From NCBI GenBank assembly GCA_003818595.1, contig RPQV01000220.1:1-6255 (forward strand): a stretch of 6,255 nt of DNA, given 5' to 3'. This DNA comes from Calditrichota bacterium. Lineage in GTDB: Bacteria > Zhuqueibacterota > Zhuqueibacteria > Residuimicrobiales > Krinioviventaceae. The notes below the pieces were generated by a model that had not been told where the DNA came from, did no database searches, and saw only the letters and a program-made list of their open reading frames with translations. The position numbers and the translations under genes are program-made. Of the stretch, positions 1-6,195 are shown one piece after another (position 1 is the stretch's first letter; the number at the start of each line of letters is the position of its first letter).

Positions 1-1274
1 ATCAATTTTTTTCGATCTTGATCGGGCTGTTCCTGAAGATGGCGAAAAATATTTTCCAGCACCACAATGGATGCGTCGACAATCATGCCCACTCCAAGTG
101 CGAGTCCACCCAAAGAAATTGTGTTAATGGAGAGTCCGAATTGATTGATGAAAATGAACGTGGCAATTACAGATATCGGGATTGAGAGCGCGATGATCAA
201 GGTGTTTCGTAAATTGCCGAGAAAAAGCAGGATGATCACGCCGGCCAACAAGGCGCCGAGCAAAGCGTTATTAACGACGCTGCGAATGGATTGTTGAATA
301 AAGGTAGCCTGGTTACGGATCACTGATATCTGTATGTCGGCGGGTATAATCTGTCTGAGGGCCTCCATCTCTGCTAAAACTTCGTTGACCATCGCCACCG
401 TGTTGCCGCCGCTTTTTTCGCGCACCGCGAGTCCAACGATTTGGCGTCCATTCAACCTGGTGATTGAGGTGGGCTCTTTAGGGAGCAGTTCAACTTGAGC
501 GATATCATTCAGAAAGATGGGTATCCCATTGACGGCTGTGATGATCTGCCCTCGGATATCGTCCAGGCTCTTAAATTTGCCTTTAGTGCGCAGATAATAA
601 TTCTTTTGATTGAATTCAATTTTGCCGGCAGGCACATCAACATTGCTGGAAGCCAATTGCATATTAACCTGTGAAAGCGACAAGCCATAAAGTTTCAGCT
701 TTTCGACATCGATTAAAACGGCAACTTCTTCCTCCAGACCGCCGACGATTTGCGCTGTAGCCACATTTTCCAAACGCAAAATGCGGTTTTTGACCTTGTC
801 ATCGATGAGTTCGCGAAGCTGGTTCAAACTCCGATCAGACGATGAAAAACCGATCTCGATGCCCGGAGGAATAAAGTCCTGCACCTGCAGGACGGTCGGT
901 TCGAGAGCTTGGCGGGGAAATCGGCTGCGGGCACGCGCCGTTTTCTCCTGAACATCTCTTTTGGCCTCCTTAAAATCGACACCCCAGCCAAATCTGACGA
1001 TGGCACGACAAGCACCTTCAAAACAAACGGTCTCTAATTCCTCGACCCCATCAATGGTGCTCAGTTGCTCCTCCAACGGTTTGGCGATGCTTTCTTCTAT
1101 CTCCTCAGGTCCCACGCCGGGATAGGGTGCTACAACGATCAGCGCAGGAGCTACAAATTCCGGCCAAAAGGAGACCGGAATACTGGGAATCGAGATGATT
1201 CCCAATACAGCCACGGCGAGGATGATCAATAGGGTTCCAACGGGTCGATTCACACTGATTTCGGTAATTTTCAT
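1..1274 (-). CDS. RND-family efflux transporter permease, N-terminal part (cut by the window edge)
   Basis: Inner-membrane pump of the AcrB/MdtB-like resistance-nodulation-division superfamily, which exports substrates using the proton gradient through an adaptor and an outer-membrane channel. Reading the minus strand from ATG at 1274 gives 424 uninterrupted codons to the left edge; a full protein would be about 1,000-1,050 residues, so roughly the first 40% is present. It starts MKITEISVNRPVGT, the usual cytoplasmic lead, followed by TM1 (about residues 13-30, ending in the PSIPV turn). The periplasmic porter part (about 35-330) includes PYPGVGPEEIEE and a DVPAGKI stretch. TM2-TM4 run from about 333, with LFLGNLRNTLIIALSIPIS and then the TM4 motif GMIVDASIVVLENI. 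The Asp at 400 aligns with AcrB D407, but the next position is Ala where AcrB has D408. The start is preceded by a modest GGA about 8 bases upstream and lies 80 bases after the adaptor gene. It is the last visible gene of the operon. The family call is secure; the substrate (drug, solvent, metal) cannot be told, although the sequence resembles hydrophobe/multidrug pumps more than CzcA-type metal pumps. Confidence 0.95.
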   Translation of the reverse strand, partial: MKITEISVNRPVGTLLIILAVAVLGIISIPSIPVSFWPEFVAPALIVVAPYPGVGPEEIEESIAKPLEEQLSTIDGVEELETVCFEGACRAIVRFGWGVDFKEAKRDVQEKTARARSRFPRQALEPTVLQVQDFIPPGIEIGFSSSDRSLNQLRELIDDKVKNRILRLENVATAQIVGGLEEEVAVLIDVEKLKLYGLSLSQVNMQLASSNVDVPAGKIEFNQKNYYLRTKGKFKSLDDIRGQIITAVNGIPIFLNDIAQVELLPKEPTSITRLNGRQIVGLAVREKSGGNTVAMVNEVLAEMEALRQIIPADIQISVIRNQATFIQQSIRSVVNNALLGALLAGVIILLFLGNLRNTLIIALSIPISVIATFIFINQFGLSINTISLGGLALGVGMIVDASIVVLENIFRHLQEQPDQDRKKL

Positions 1275-1354
1275 ATTTTTTCCATGCTGTATTTTTCTTT
1301 TTCCGACAGTCAATCGGTTTTTTCAATGTCCTAACAGAATACCTTTAACTGTCA
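1275..1354 (-). other. 80-base gap between adaptor and permease genes
   Basis: This is the longest gap inside the operon. The adaptor stop is a double TGA TGA, and an ATG overlapping the first stop (TGATG) opens a 10-codon frame (MTVKGILLGH) that I do not regard as a gene. GACAGT (1305-1310) and ACTGTC (1348-1353) could pair across a 37-base loop; this is weak. No promoter or terminator is convincing, so the permease is probably read through from upstream. Confidence 0.4.
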
Positions 1355-2230
1355 TCAGGGCTGAATTTCTACCGCTGAACCATCCTGCAGAAGATTTTGA
1401 CCATAAACCACGACCAGATCATTCAATGCCACGTCACCGAATACTTCCATATCATTATTCATGATCGTACCACCGTTGATATCGGCAAAGCGTGCGCGTC
1501 CGTTCAATATCTTGACAATGCGGTAACCCGCTCCGACTTGAACGAGGGCATCAAGCGGTAATGTCAGCACCGTGCGCTGCATCACTTCAAATTCACATGT
1601 TGCAGACATTCCCGGGCGCAGTGTTTGACTTGAATTGACAAGCCGGATGACCGCCTCCGCAGTACGGGTTCGGCTGTTAAGTTGAGGATCAATTCTCCAC
1701 ACGAATCCTTTGAATTGTTGACTGGGTAATGCCGGGACAGTGATGCGGCAAGGGCTGTTCTTCTTGATCAGACTAACATCGCTTTCGATCAATTGGGCGT
1801 TTACCGTCAAGGTGTCGAGATTGGCAATTTCAAAACAGGAACGCTGAGGTGAAATGCGTGCTCCGACTTCTGTTTGATCGGCGACAATGACGCCGGAAAC
1901 CGGTGCATCGACGGTGATAGGAGAAAATTCCAGCCCGGGTATATCCTGAATCAGACGGGTTAATACCTGACCGCGAGACACGCGGTCTCCCAACTGTACC
2001 TGCTTGTCGATGATTTTACCTGAGCTGGTGCTGTACACCTCCACACGCCATAATGGGTTCAACAGTCCATTGACTCTTATTCGTTCAGCAAACTTTTTTT
2101 CTGATACTTTTACAACTTGAACCGGGATTGTTCTCTCTGCTTGTGGAGTCGGCGGCTCTTGCTGTTGGGGCTTGTTGCAGCTTATCATCCCTATAACGGC
2201 AATAATGAATATAAAGTTCTTCCAATGCAT
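1355..2230 (-). CDS. Short RND efflux periplasmic adaptor (membrane fusion) lipoprotein
   Basis: Periplasmic adaptor that links the RND permease to the outer-membrane channel. With the start at 2230 it has 291 residues. The signal peptide MHWKNFIFIIAVIGMIS ends at a lipobox (MIS-C) with Cys18, so it is expected to be a lipoprotein. A Gln/Pro-rich linker (about 20-36) follows. The two half-lipoyl motifs are SSGKIIDKQVQLGDRVSRGQ (about 69-88) and VDAPVSGVIVADQTEVGARI (about 107-126). A beta-barrel domain spans about 141-218 and ends at LRPGMSATCEF; a membrane-proximal domain (about 219-291) starts at LTLPLDALVQVG. Only about 10-15 residues separate the half-lipoyl motifs, so the alpha-helical hairpin that normally meets TolC appears to be absent. 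This explains a length well below the usual 350-400. I prefer ATG 2230 because GGAG (2237-2240) sits 6 bases upstream and the signal peptide then begins HWK; ATG at 2242 adds MELQ, has only a weaker GGATGAG, and is the alternative. It lies between the channel and the permease genes. Confidence 0.92.
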   Translation of the reverse strand: MHWKNFIFIIAVIGMISCNKPQQQEPPTPQAERTIPVQVVKVSEKKFAERIRVNGLLNPLWRVEVYSTSSGKIIDKQVQLGDRVSRGQVLTRLIQDIPGLEFSPITVDAPVSGVIVADQTEVGARISPQRSCFEIANLDTLTVNAQLIESDVSLIKKNSPCRITVPALPSQQFKGFVWRIDPQLNSRTRTAEAVIRLVNSSQTLRPGMSATCEFEVMQRTVLTLPLDALVQVGAGYRIVKILNGRARFADINGGTIMNNDMEVFGDVALNDLVVVYGQNLLQDGSAVEIQP

Positions 2231-2263
2231 TTGTAACTCCATTTTTGTTGCTCATCCGTTAAA

Positions 2264-3619
2264 TCAGTAAGATGATTCGACGCCAGTCGGAATCAAATCA
2301 TATAGTGTATAATCACCTACTGCCCGACACAAGTCGAGTTTGGCGATTGTATGCGTATAGAGCGCGCGCAAAACCATCAATTCACTTTCAGCCAATGCCT
2401 GTTCAGCAGTTATCAGATCAAGAGATGAGATTAAGCCCTGAGCGTACTGCTGTTCTGCGCTTTCCAGGGCTTCACGCGCAAGATCACCATTTTTTTGTTG
2501 AAGCCAGTACTTTTGTTCAGCCTGTTGTAAACTGAGCGCAGACTGACGAATTTGCACGCTGATGGTCTCCTTTATTTCTCTTTCCTGAAGCTGAAATGAA
2601 CTGATCTGATGGAGAGTTTCCTGAACTCGATGGCTGGTAATTCCTCCGTCAAAAAGGGGGAAAGAAAGCTGAACGCCAATGTTCCAATTGTCGACAAATT
2701 CTTCGGGAGCAAGCGGGGAAAATCCATTCTGCACAGAATATGAGGCGAGCCCCGTCAAAGATGGCCGCAGAGTTTTTTCGGTGATCTCTGATTGTCTCTC
2801 CAGCAGGATTTGCTGCAGACGCAGTATTTGTAGATCGAGTCTTTGCGCCAACGCACGATCAATCAATGAATCAATATCAACCGTGGCCGATCGAAAAATC
2901 AGTTCCCCTTGAATCGAGAGCTGTTCTCCTTCGCGTCCGACGACTTTGGCAAGCCATATTGTACTTTTTTCGTAGCTGTTGACAGCGTCATCCAGCATTG
3001 TGACGGCATTGGTCGCCTGAACTTCGGCGCGCAATTTTTCCAGCTTTGCGGCATGCCCTGATGAAAATCGCTTTTCAGTGCTTTCAAGATTTTTATGAGC
3101 TCGATCACATTGGATTTTATTGGCAGCAATCACTTCTCGGCTGATGAGTACCGAATACGCGGCTCTCAACACCTGGTCAGAGACCTCGATGGCTCGCTGA
3201 CGGCGATCGAGACGGCTGATCTCGATATTCAGATTCGCCATCTTTATCTGAGTATTGATGCGACCCCATGTCATAAGCGGCATCATCATGCTGATATCGC
3301 CATTGATCCGATTGAGAGCGCCGAATTTGAACTCCTGCATGGCTCCGGCGGGTCCCATCGGAATTGAGAATGAAGAAATTTTACCAAAGCGCAAAAATGC
3401 TCCCTTGGCATTGAGAGAAGGCATACGCTGATTCTCGCTTTGGGCTGCTTTTTCCTGCGCAATTTGAATGTTTATATCCGCCATCCGCAGAAGATTGTTA
3501 CTTTTGAATGCTTCCCGCAGGCACTCTTCGACGGTCAACGCGGTCTGTGATCTCAGCATTAAAGGCGCCAATAACAAAAGAAATTTCAGCTTTTGAAAAA
3601 ATTCGGCGAGAGTGGACAT
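2264..3619 (-). CDS. TolC-family outer-membrane efflux protein
   Basis: Outer-membrane channel of the tripartite pump, 451 residues, a normal length for the family. A hydrophobic signal peptide (KLKFLLLLAPLML, about residues 10-22) probably ends near 25-27; there is no lipobox Cys, unlike NodT/OprM-type lipoprotein channels. The mature part shows the two internal repeats of outer-membrane efflux proteins. In each repeat a beta-strand runs into a helix: MPLMTWGRINTQIKMA (about 113-128) and FPLFDGGITSHRVQE (about 320-334). The helical signatures are RFSSGHAAKLEKLRAEV (about 184-200) and QYAQGLISSLDLITAEQAL (about 391-409). The long Gln/Glu/Ala-rich stretches between them fit the periplasmic alpha-barrel. 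The start has a strong Shine-Dalgarno, GAGGAACACTATG, that begins right after the MarR stop codon 10 bases upstream, so the two are clearly co-transcribed and perhaps translationally coupled. The adaptor gene begins 21-33 bases downstream. Confidence 0.95.
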   Translation of the reverse strand: MSTLAEFFQKLKFLLLLAPLMLRSQTALTVEECLREAFKSNNLLRMADINIQIAQEKAAQSENQRMPSLNAKGAFLRFGKISSFSIPMGPAGAMQEFKFGALNRINGDISMMMPLMTWGRINTQIKMANLNIEISRLDRRQRAIEVSDQVLRAAYSVLISREVIAANKIQCDRAHKNLESTEKRFSSGHAAKLEKLRAEVQATNAVTMLDDAVNSYEKSTIWLAKVVGREGEQLSIQGELIFRSATVDIDSLIDRALAQRLDLQILRLQQILLERQSEITEKTLRPSLTGLASYSVQNGFSPLAPEEFVDNWNIGVQLSFPLFDGGITSHRVQETLHQISSFQLQEREIKETISVQIRQSALSLQQAEQKYWLQQKNGDLAREALESAEQQYAQGLISSLDLITAEQALAESELMVLRALYTHTIAKLDLCRAVGDYTLYDLIPTGVESSY

Positions 3620-3629
3620 AGTGTTCCTC

Positions 3630-4070
3630 TTATTTGAGATGATTGAGTTTCAGCAGTGCGGCAATGGTTTCAAACGCATTCACCAATTCAACACGCTCCT
3701 GCTCACAAAGAGGGTCGAGTACAGCGCTGTAAATATTGACCATCTGACGTTTTTTCTTGTTTAGGAGCAGTGCTGCTTTTTGGGTGAGCGTAAATAACGT
3801 TCGTCGGCGGTCGACGGCATCACCAGTTTTAGAGATCAGCCCGCTTTCAACAGCTCTTGCAGCAAGCTCACTGGCCGTGCTTTGAGCAATGCTCAACATG
3901 CTGCTGATGTCGGTAATGGTTAATTGTTTTTTTTCGCGTAACAACATCAACAAGCGGTATTGAGCAAAAGGGATGTCGTCATGTTTCATCACTTTTGCGG
4001 CCAGGTTATGAATGGAATGCATGGCGGAGCTGAATGCAAGCAGAAATCTTTGTTCTAGATGATCAGCCAT
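3630..4070 (-). CDS. MarR-family transcriptional regulator
   Basis: DNA-binding repressor of the MarR type, 146 residues, typical length. Such proteins act as homodimers that leave DNA when a small phenolic or other ligand binds, or on oxidation. The winged helix-turn-helix occupies about residues 33-97. LTITDISSMLSIAQSTASEL (50-69) holds the helix-turn-helix, AARAVESGLISK completes the recognition region, and DAVDRRRTLFTLT (84-96) is the beta-wing with the conserved D-x-R-R-like signature (D87, R88-R90). The N- and C-terminal helices form the dimer interface. There is a single Cys (122), so no obvious redox pair. ATG at 4070 is preceded by AGGA six bases upstream. It is the first gene of the efflux operon, with its own promoter overlapping the 16-bp inverted repeat at 4091-4126, so autorepression together with the pump is the likely mode. 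The inducing ligand cannot be read from the sequence. Confidence 0.95.
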   Translation of the reverse strand: MADHLEQRFLLAFSSAMHSIHNLAAKVMKHDDIPFAQYRLLMLLREKKQLTITDISSMLSIAQSTASELAARAVESGLISKTGDAVDRRRTLFTLTQKAALLLNKKKRQMVNIYSAVLDPLCEQERVELVNAFETIAALLKLNHLK

Positions 4071-4090
4071 AATTGATCCTTTTATCTCAT

Positions 4091-4126
4091 TTATATCGTA
4101 ATACGAAATATCGTATTACGATATAA
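4091..4126. promoter_or_regulatory. Perfect 16-bp inverted repeat, probable MarR operator
   Basis: TTATATCGTAATACGA (4091-4106) is followed by AATA and then its exact reverse complement TCGTATTACGATATAA (4111-4126). Each arm is itself nearly symmetric: TCGTA-A-TACGA is centred on 4101 and TCGTA-T-TACGA on 4116, the latter extending to 8-bp arms (4108-4124). There are therefore two 11-17-bp palindromes 15 bp apart nested in a larger one. MarR dimers typically bind imperfect palindromes of this size. It begins 20 bases upstream of the MarR start and overlaps the proposed -10. Direct repression of the operon is inferred. Confidence 0.8.
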
Positions 4127-4151
4127 TAATCAAATTTCCGCAATTAAGCAA
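4123..4151 (-). promoter_or_regulatory. Probable sigma70-type promoter of the efflux operon
   Basis: On the minus strand TTGCTT (4146-4151) and TATTAT (4123-4128) are separated by 17 bases. The -10 matches TATAAT at five of six positions; the -35 matches only TTG. The -10 overlaps the upstream arm of the inverted repeat, so a bound repressor would block polymerase. Transcription would start near 4116, about 45 bases before the MarR start codon. Predicted from sequence only. Confidence 0.5.
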
Positions 4152-4287
4152 GAAAAGTTTACCCCTTATTAAAAATTGTCACGCAAAGAATGAAATATGT
4201 CCAGCCGATTATAGATAGTTATCAATTGGTGATTTATGATTGCCTCATGGCCCGTTAATATTTTTATTTTTGTGAATCAGGATGTTC

Positions 4288-4316
4288 TTGTTTTTTTGAT
4301 CTGAGTTTGATATAAT
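4288..4316 (+). promoter_or_regulatory. Extended -10 sigma70-type promoter of the FAH-family gene
   Basis: TTGTTT (4288-4293), a 17-base spacer, and a perfect TATAAT (4311-4316) preceded by TGA, which makes an extended -10 (TGnTATAAT). The start site would be near 4323, giving a leader of about 23 bases that contains the GAGGA ribosome-binding site (4335-4339). It fires away from the efflux operon and its -35 is about 160 bases from the inverted repeat, so the MarR protein is unlikely to control it by simple occlusion. Confidence 0.65.
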
Positions 4317-4345
4317 TGGAATAAAATTTTGAGCGAGGACAATCT

Positions 4346-5245
4346 ATGCGAATGTTTGCCTATTCGACCCCCAAAGGGGAGCCCCGTATCGGTTTGGTTT
4401 ATGAAAAATTAAAATATGATTTCACTCGAATCTGGTCTATATTTAAAGAGCTTAAAAGCTCTCCGCGCACCCCTGATTTATATTTTATCCAAATCATGAT
4501 CGAGATGGAAAATTTTTCCCGTCAGGCAATTGATGAGGTGGTTGAGGAAGTGAAGCAGGTCCGCGGACTCGATGATTTGCTCATTCGGGGTGAAATTAAT
4601 TTTGATGTCCCGATTCAGCGCCCTTCGAAAATACTGTGTCTGGGACGCAACTATGCAGAACATGCTAAAGAATTTCAAAGCAGCGTTCCCGATCAACCCA
4701 TGTTTTTTGCCAAATTGCCCTCGGCACTGCTGCCTCATGAAGGGAATATATGTATTCCAGGGGGAATTGGTCGGGTGGATCATGAAATTGAACTGGCGAT
4801 TGTCATTGGCAGAACTTGTAAAGAGATCGCCATTGATGAGGCGATGGATGTAGTTGCCGGTTATACCATTGCCAATGATGTCAGTGCCCGCGCCCTGCAG
4901 AAAGAGGCAAAGGAAAAAGGTCAACCGTGGACGCTCAGCAAAGGTATTGATACATTTTTGCCCATTGGCCCCTTTTTAGTTCCTGCTGATGCCGTTGCTG
5001 ATGCTCATTCACTGACCATGGAATTGACAGTGAATGATGAGCTGCGGCAAAAGTCCTCGACTGCTCAGATGGTGTTCAAAATTCCCGAAATCATCAGTTT
5101 CATCAGCCACTATGTTACCTTGCAACCCGGGGATATTATTTGTACGGGCACGCCGGAGGGCGTGGGCCCTATTGTTCCTGGTGATTTGATACAGGCGAAA
5201 ATTGAAGGATTGGGTGTACTGCGTAATTACGTCATCGCCGGGTGA
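4346..5245 (+). CDS. Fumarylacetoacetate hydrolase (FAH)-family enzyme, FAHD1-like
   Basis: Soluble metal-dependent enzyme of the FAH superfamily, 299 residues. Members act on 2-oxo acids: hydrolysis of acylpyruvates, decarboxylation or tautomerisation of oxaloacetate, or isomerisation of 2-hydroxyhepta-2,4-diene-1,7-dioate. A smaller N-terminal domain (about 1-90) precedes the catalytic domain, which opens LCLGRNYAEHAKEF (97-110). H106 and E109 match the His-Glu dyad of FAHD1. The divalent-metal ligands are E147 and E149 (DHEIEL) and D178 (TIANDVSAR). K199 in WTLSKGID is the conserved active-site Lys, and TGTPEGVGP (267-275) is the family's closing loop. Nothing essential seems missing. The segment NDELRQKSSTAQMVFKIPEI closely resembles FAHD1-type acylpyruvase/oxaloacetate tautomerase, my preferred subgroup, but substrates in this superfamily are often misassigned. 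ATG 4346 has GAGGA six bases upstream; ATG 4352 is too far from it. It stands alone behind its own promoter, with no aromatic-catabolism genes visible beside it. Confidence 0.93.
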   Translation: MRMFAYSTPKGEPRIGLVYEKLKYDFTRIWSIFKELKSSPRTPDLYFIQIMIEMENFSRQAIDEVVEEVKQVRGLDDLLIRGEINFDVPIQRPSKILCLGRNYAEHAKEFQSSVPDQPMFFAKLPSALLPHEGNICIPGGIGRVDHEIELAIVIGRTCKEIAIDEAMDVVAGYTIANDVSARALQKEAKEKGQPWTLSKGIDTFLPIGPFLVPADAVADAHSLTMELTVNDELRQKSSTAQMVFKIPEIISFISHYVTLQPGDIICTGTPEGVGPIVPGDLIQAKIEGLGVLRNYVIAG

Positions 5246-5280
5246 ACGAAAGGAAAAAGTAATAGATTTGTGCTTAGTAC

Positions 5281-5324
5281 GCCTCAATCAGCCGTCTGGA
5301 GGAGAAAGACAAGTAGATTGAGGC
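5281..5324 (+). promoter_or_regulatory. Two-tier hairpin with GGAGGAGAA loop upstream of the methyltransferase
   Basis: GCCTCAATC (5281-5289) pairs perfectly with GATTGAGGC (5316-5324). Inside, GTCT (5294-5297) pairs with AGAC (5307-5310) across a small internal loop, leaving GGAGGAGAA (5298-5306) as the apical loop. No T-run follows, so it is not a standard intrinsic terminator. It lies in the 110-base gap between the FAH-family gene and the methyltransferase, 31 bases before the latter's ATG. The presented Shine-Dalgarno-like/GGA loop would suit an RNA-binding regulator, but a role is inference. The pairing is directly visible. Confidence 0.45.
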
Positions 5325-5355
5325 TGAATTTATCCAACATTTATCGATCCTCTTG

Positions 5356-6195
5356 ATGAAACCTGACTATTTATTGAAAGAGCCAGAACTTACGGATGAG
5401 CAGTTGGTTTCTCTGGTTGACGACCTCCCGTTTTGGTCAGCACCGTTCGGATTGCAGCTGCTGGAGAATATCAAAGTTTTGCCGCACTCGAGACTGCTTG
5501 ATGTGGGTTGCGGCGCAGGATTCCCCCTCATAGAATTGGCAGCTCGGATGGGTTCTACAAGCCAATGTTTTGGCATCGATCTTTGGCCTGCAGCCGTCAA
5601 GCGGGCGCGGGAAAAAGCTGCTGCATGGGGCTTGACGCAGGTGACAGTCGAACAGGCAGCAGCCGAGTCTTTGCCGTTTGCCGATCATTTTTTTGATGTG
5701 GTCATCTCCAACAATGGCATGAATAATGTGCAGGATGAAATAAAGGCGTGGACTGAAGTTGGTCGCGTTGCCAAATCGGGCGCTCTGCTGGTTATAACAG
5801 CCAATATGTCGGAAACTTTTCATGAATTTTACGCGATTTTGATTAACTCACTCGAAAAACACGGTCATCGCAATATGATCGGCAGGGTTTTTGATCATAT
5901 CTACGAAAAGCGAAAACCGCTTGACCATCTCCGGCAATTGCTCGCTCATGCCGGATTTCAACTTGATAGAATTCAAACCAGCAGTTTTGATTATCATTTT
6001 TCCAATGGCAGTGCGATGTTGAATCATCATCTCATCCGACTTGCATTTATGCCGAGTTGGAGGGCGCTGTTGCCGGAAGAATTGTCTGAGAATATTCTGC
6101 ATGATGTTGAGCAGGAGATGAATCGAATCGCTGCTTCTCAAGGTGGATGGAGAATGAGTGTTCCCTGGACCTGCATTACTGCTGTGCGGCTCTGA
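5356..6195 (+). CDS. Class I SAM-dependent methyltransferase (Methyltransf_11-like), substrate unknown
   Basis: Transfers a methyl group from S-adenosylmethionine to an unidentified small molecule; cytoplasmic, 279 residues, no signal peptide or membrane segment. The Rossmann-like SAM fold is plain. Motif I is RLLDVGCGAGFPLIELAARMG (about 46-66) and motif II is CFGIDLWPAAVKRA (about 71-84), whose Asp75 should bind the ribose hydroxyls. AAESLPFADHFFDVVISNNGMNNV (about 102-125) covers the adenine-contact and motif IV region, with an unusual NNGMNN stretch where many relatives have N/H-x-x-H. Residues about 150-279 form a C-terminal part with DHLRQLLAHAGFQ, typical of the helix before the last strands, plus an acidic helical segment near the end. 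It lies 110 bases after the FAH-family gene on the same strand, possibly in one transcript. The start is uncertain: ATG 5356 is directly preceded by TTG 5353 in frame, and neither has a clear Shine-Dalgarno at normal spacing. A TAG at 5314 limits any extension. Confidence 0.88.
   Translation: MKPDYLLKEPELTDEQLVSLVDDLPFWSAPFGLQLLENIKVLPHSRLLDVGCGAGFPLIELAARMGSTSQCFGIDLWPAAVKRAREKAAAWGLTQVTVEQAAAESLPFADHFFDVVISNNGMNNVQDEIKAWTEVGRVAKSGALLVITANMSETFHEFYAILINSLEKHGHRNMIGRVFDHIYEKRKPLDHLRQLLAHAGFQLDRIQTSSFDYHFSNGSAMLNHHLIRLAFMPSWRALLPEELSENILHDVEQEMNRIAASQGGWRMSVPWTCITAVRL

Noticed and set aside
1303..1320. CCGA-CAGTCAA-TCGG followed by T6 on the plus strand, resembling an intrinsic terminator
   Set aside because: The stem is only 4 bp, and no plus-strand gene ends here; the efflux operon runs through on the minus strand.
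1195..1464. Plus-strand frame of 89 codons spanning the adaptor-permease gap
   Set aside because: It overlaps two well-supported minus-strand genes and has no ribosome-binding site or recognisable content.
4478..4924. 148-codon open frame on the minus strand
   Set aside because: It lies wholly inside and antisense to the FAH-family gene, whose catalytic motifs are intact. It has no recognisable domain and no ribosome-binding site.
5268..5321. Short frame from TTG reading ...NQPSGGERQVD, which resembles the ABC-transporter SGGERQ signature
   Set aside because: Only about 17 codons, no Walker motifs, no properly spaced ribosome-binding site, and it coincides with the hairpin. It is a chance match.
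5281..5324. Possible integron attC-like recombination site
   Set aside because: The arms lack the RYYYAAC/GTTRRRY core boxes, and there is no integrase or cassette array nearby.
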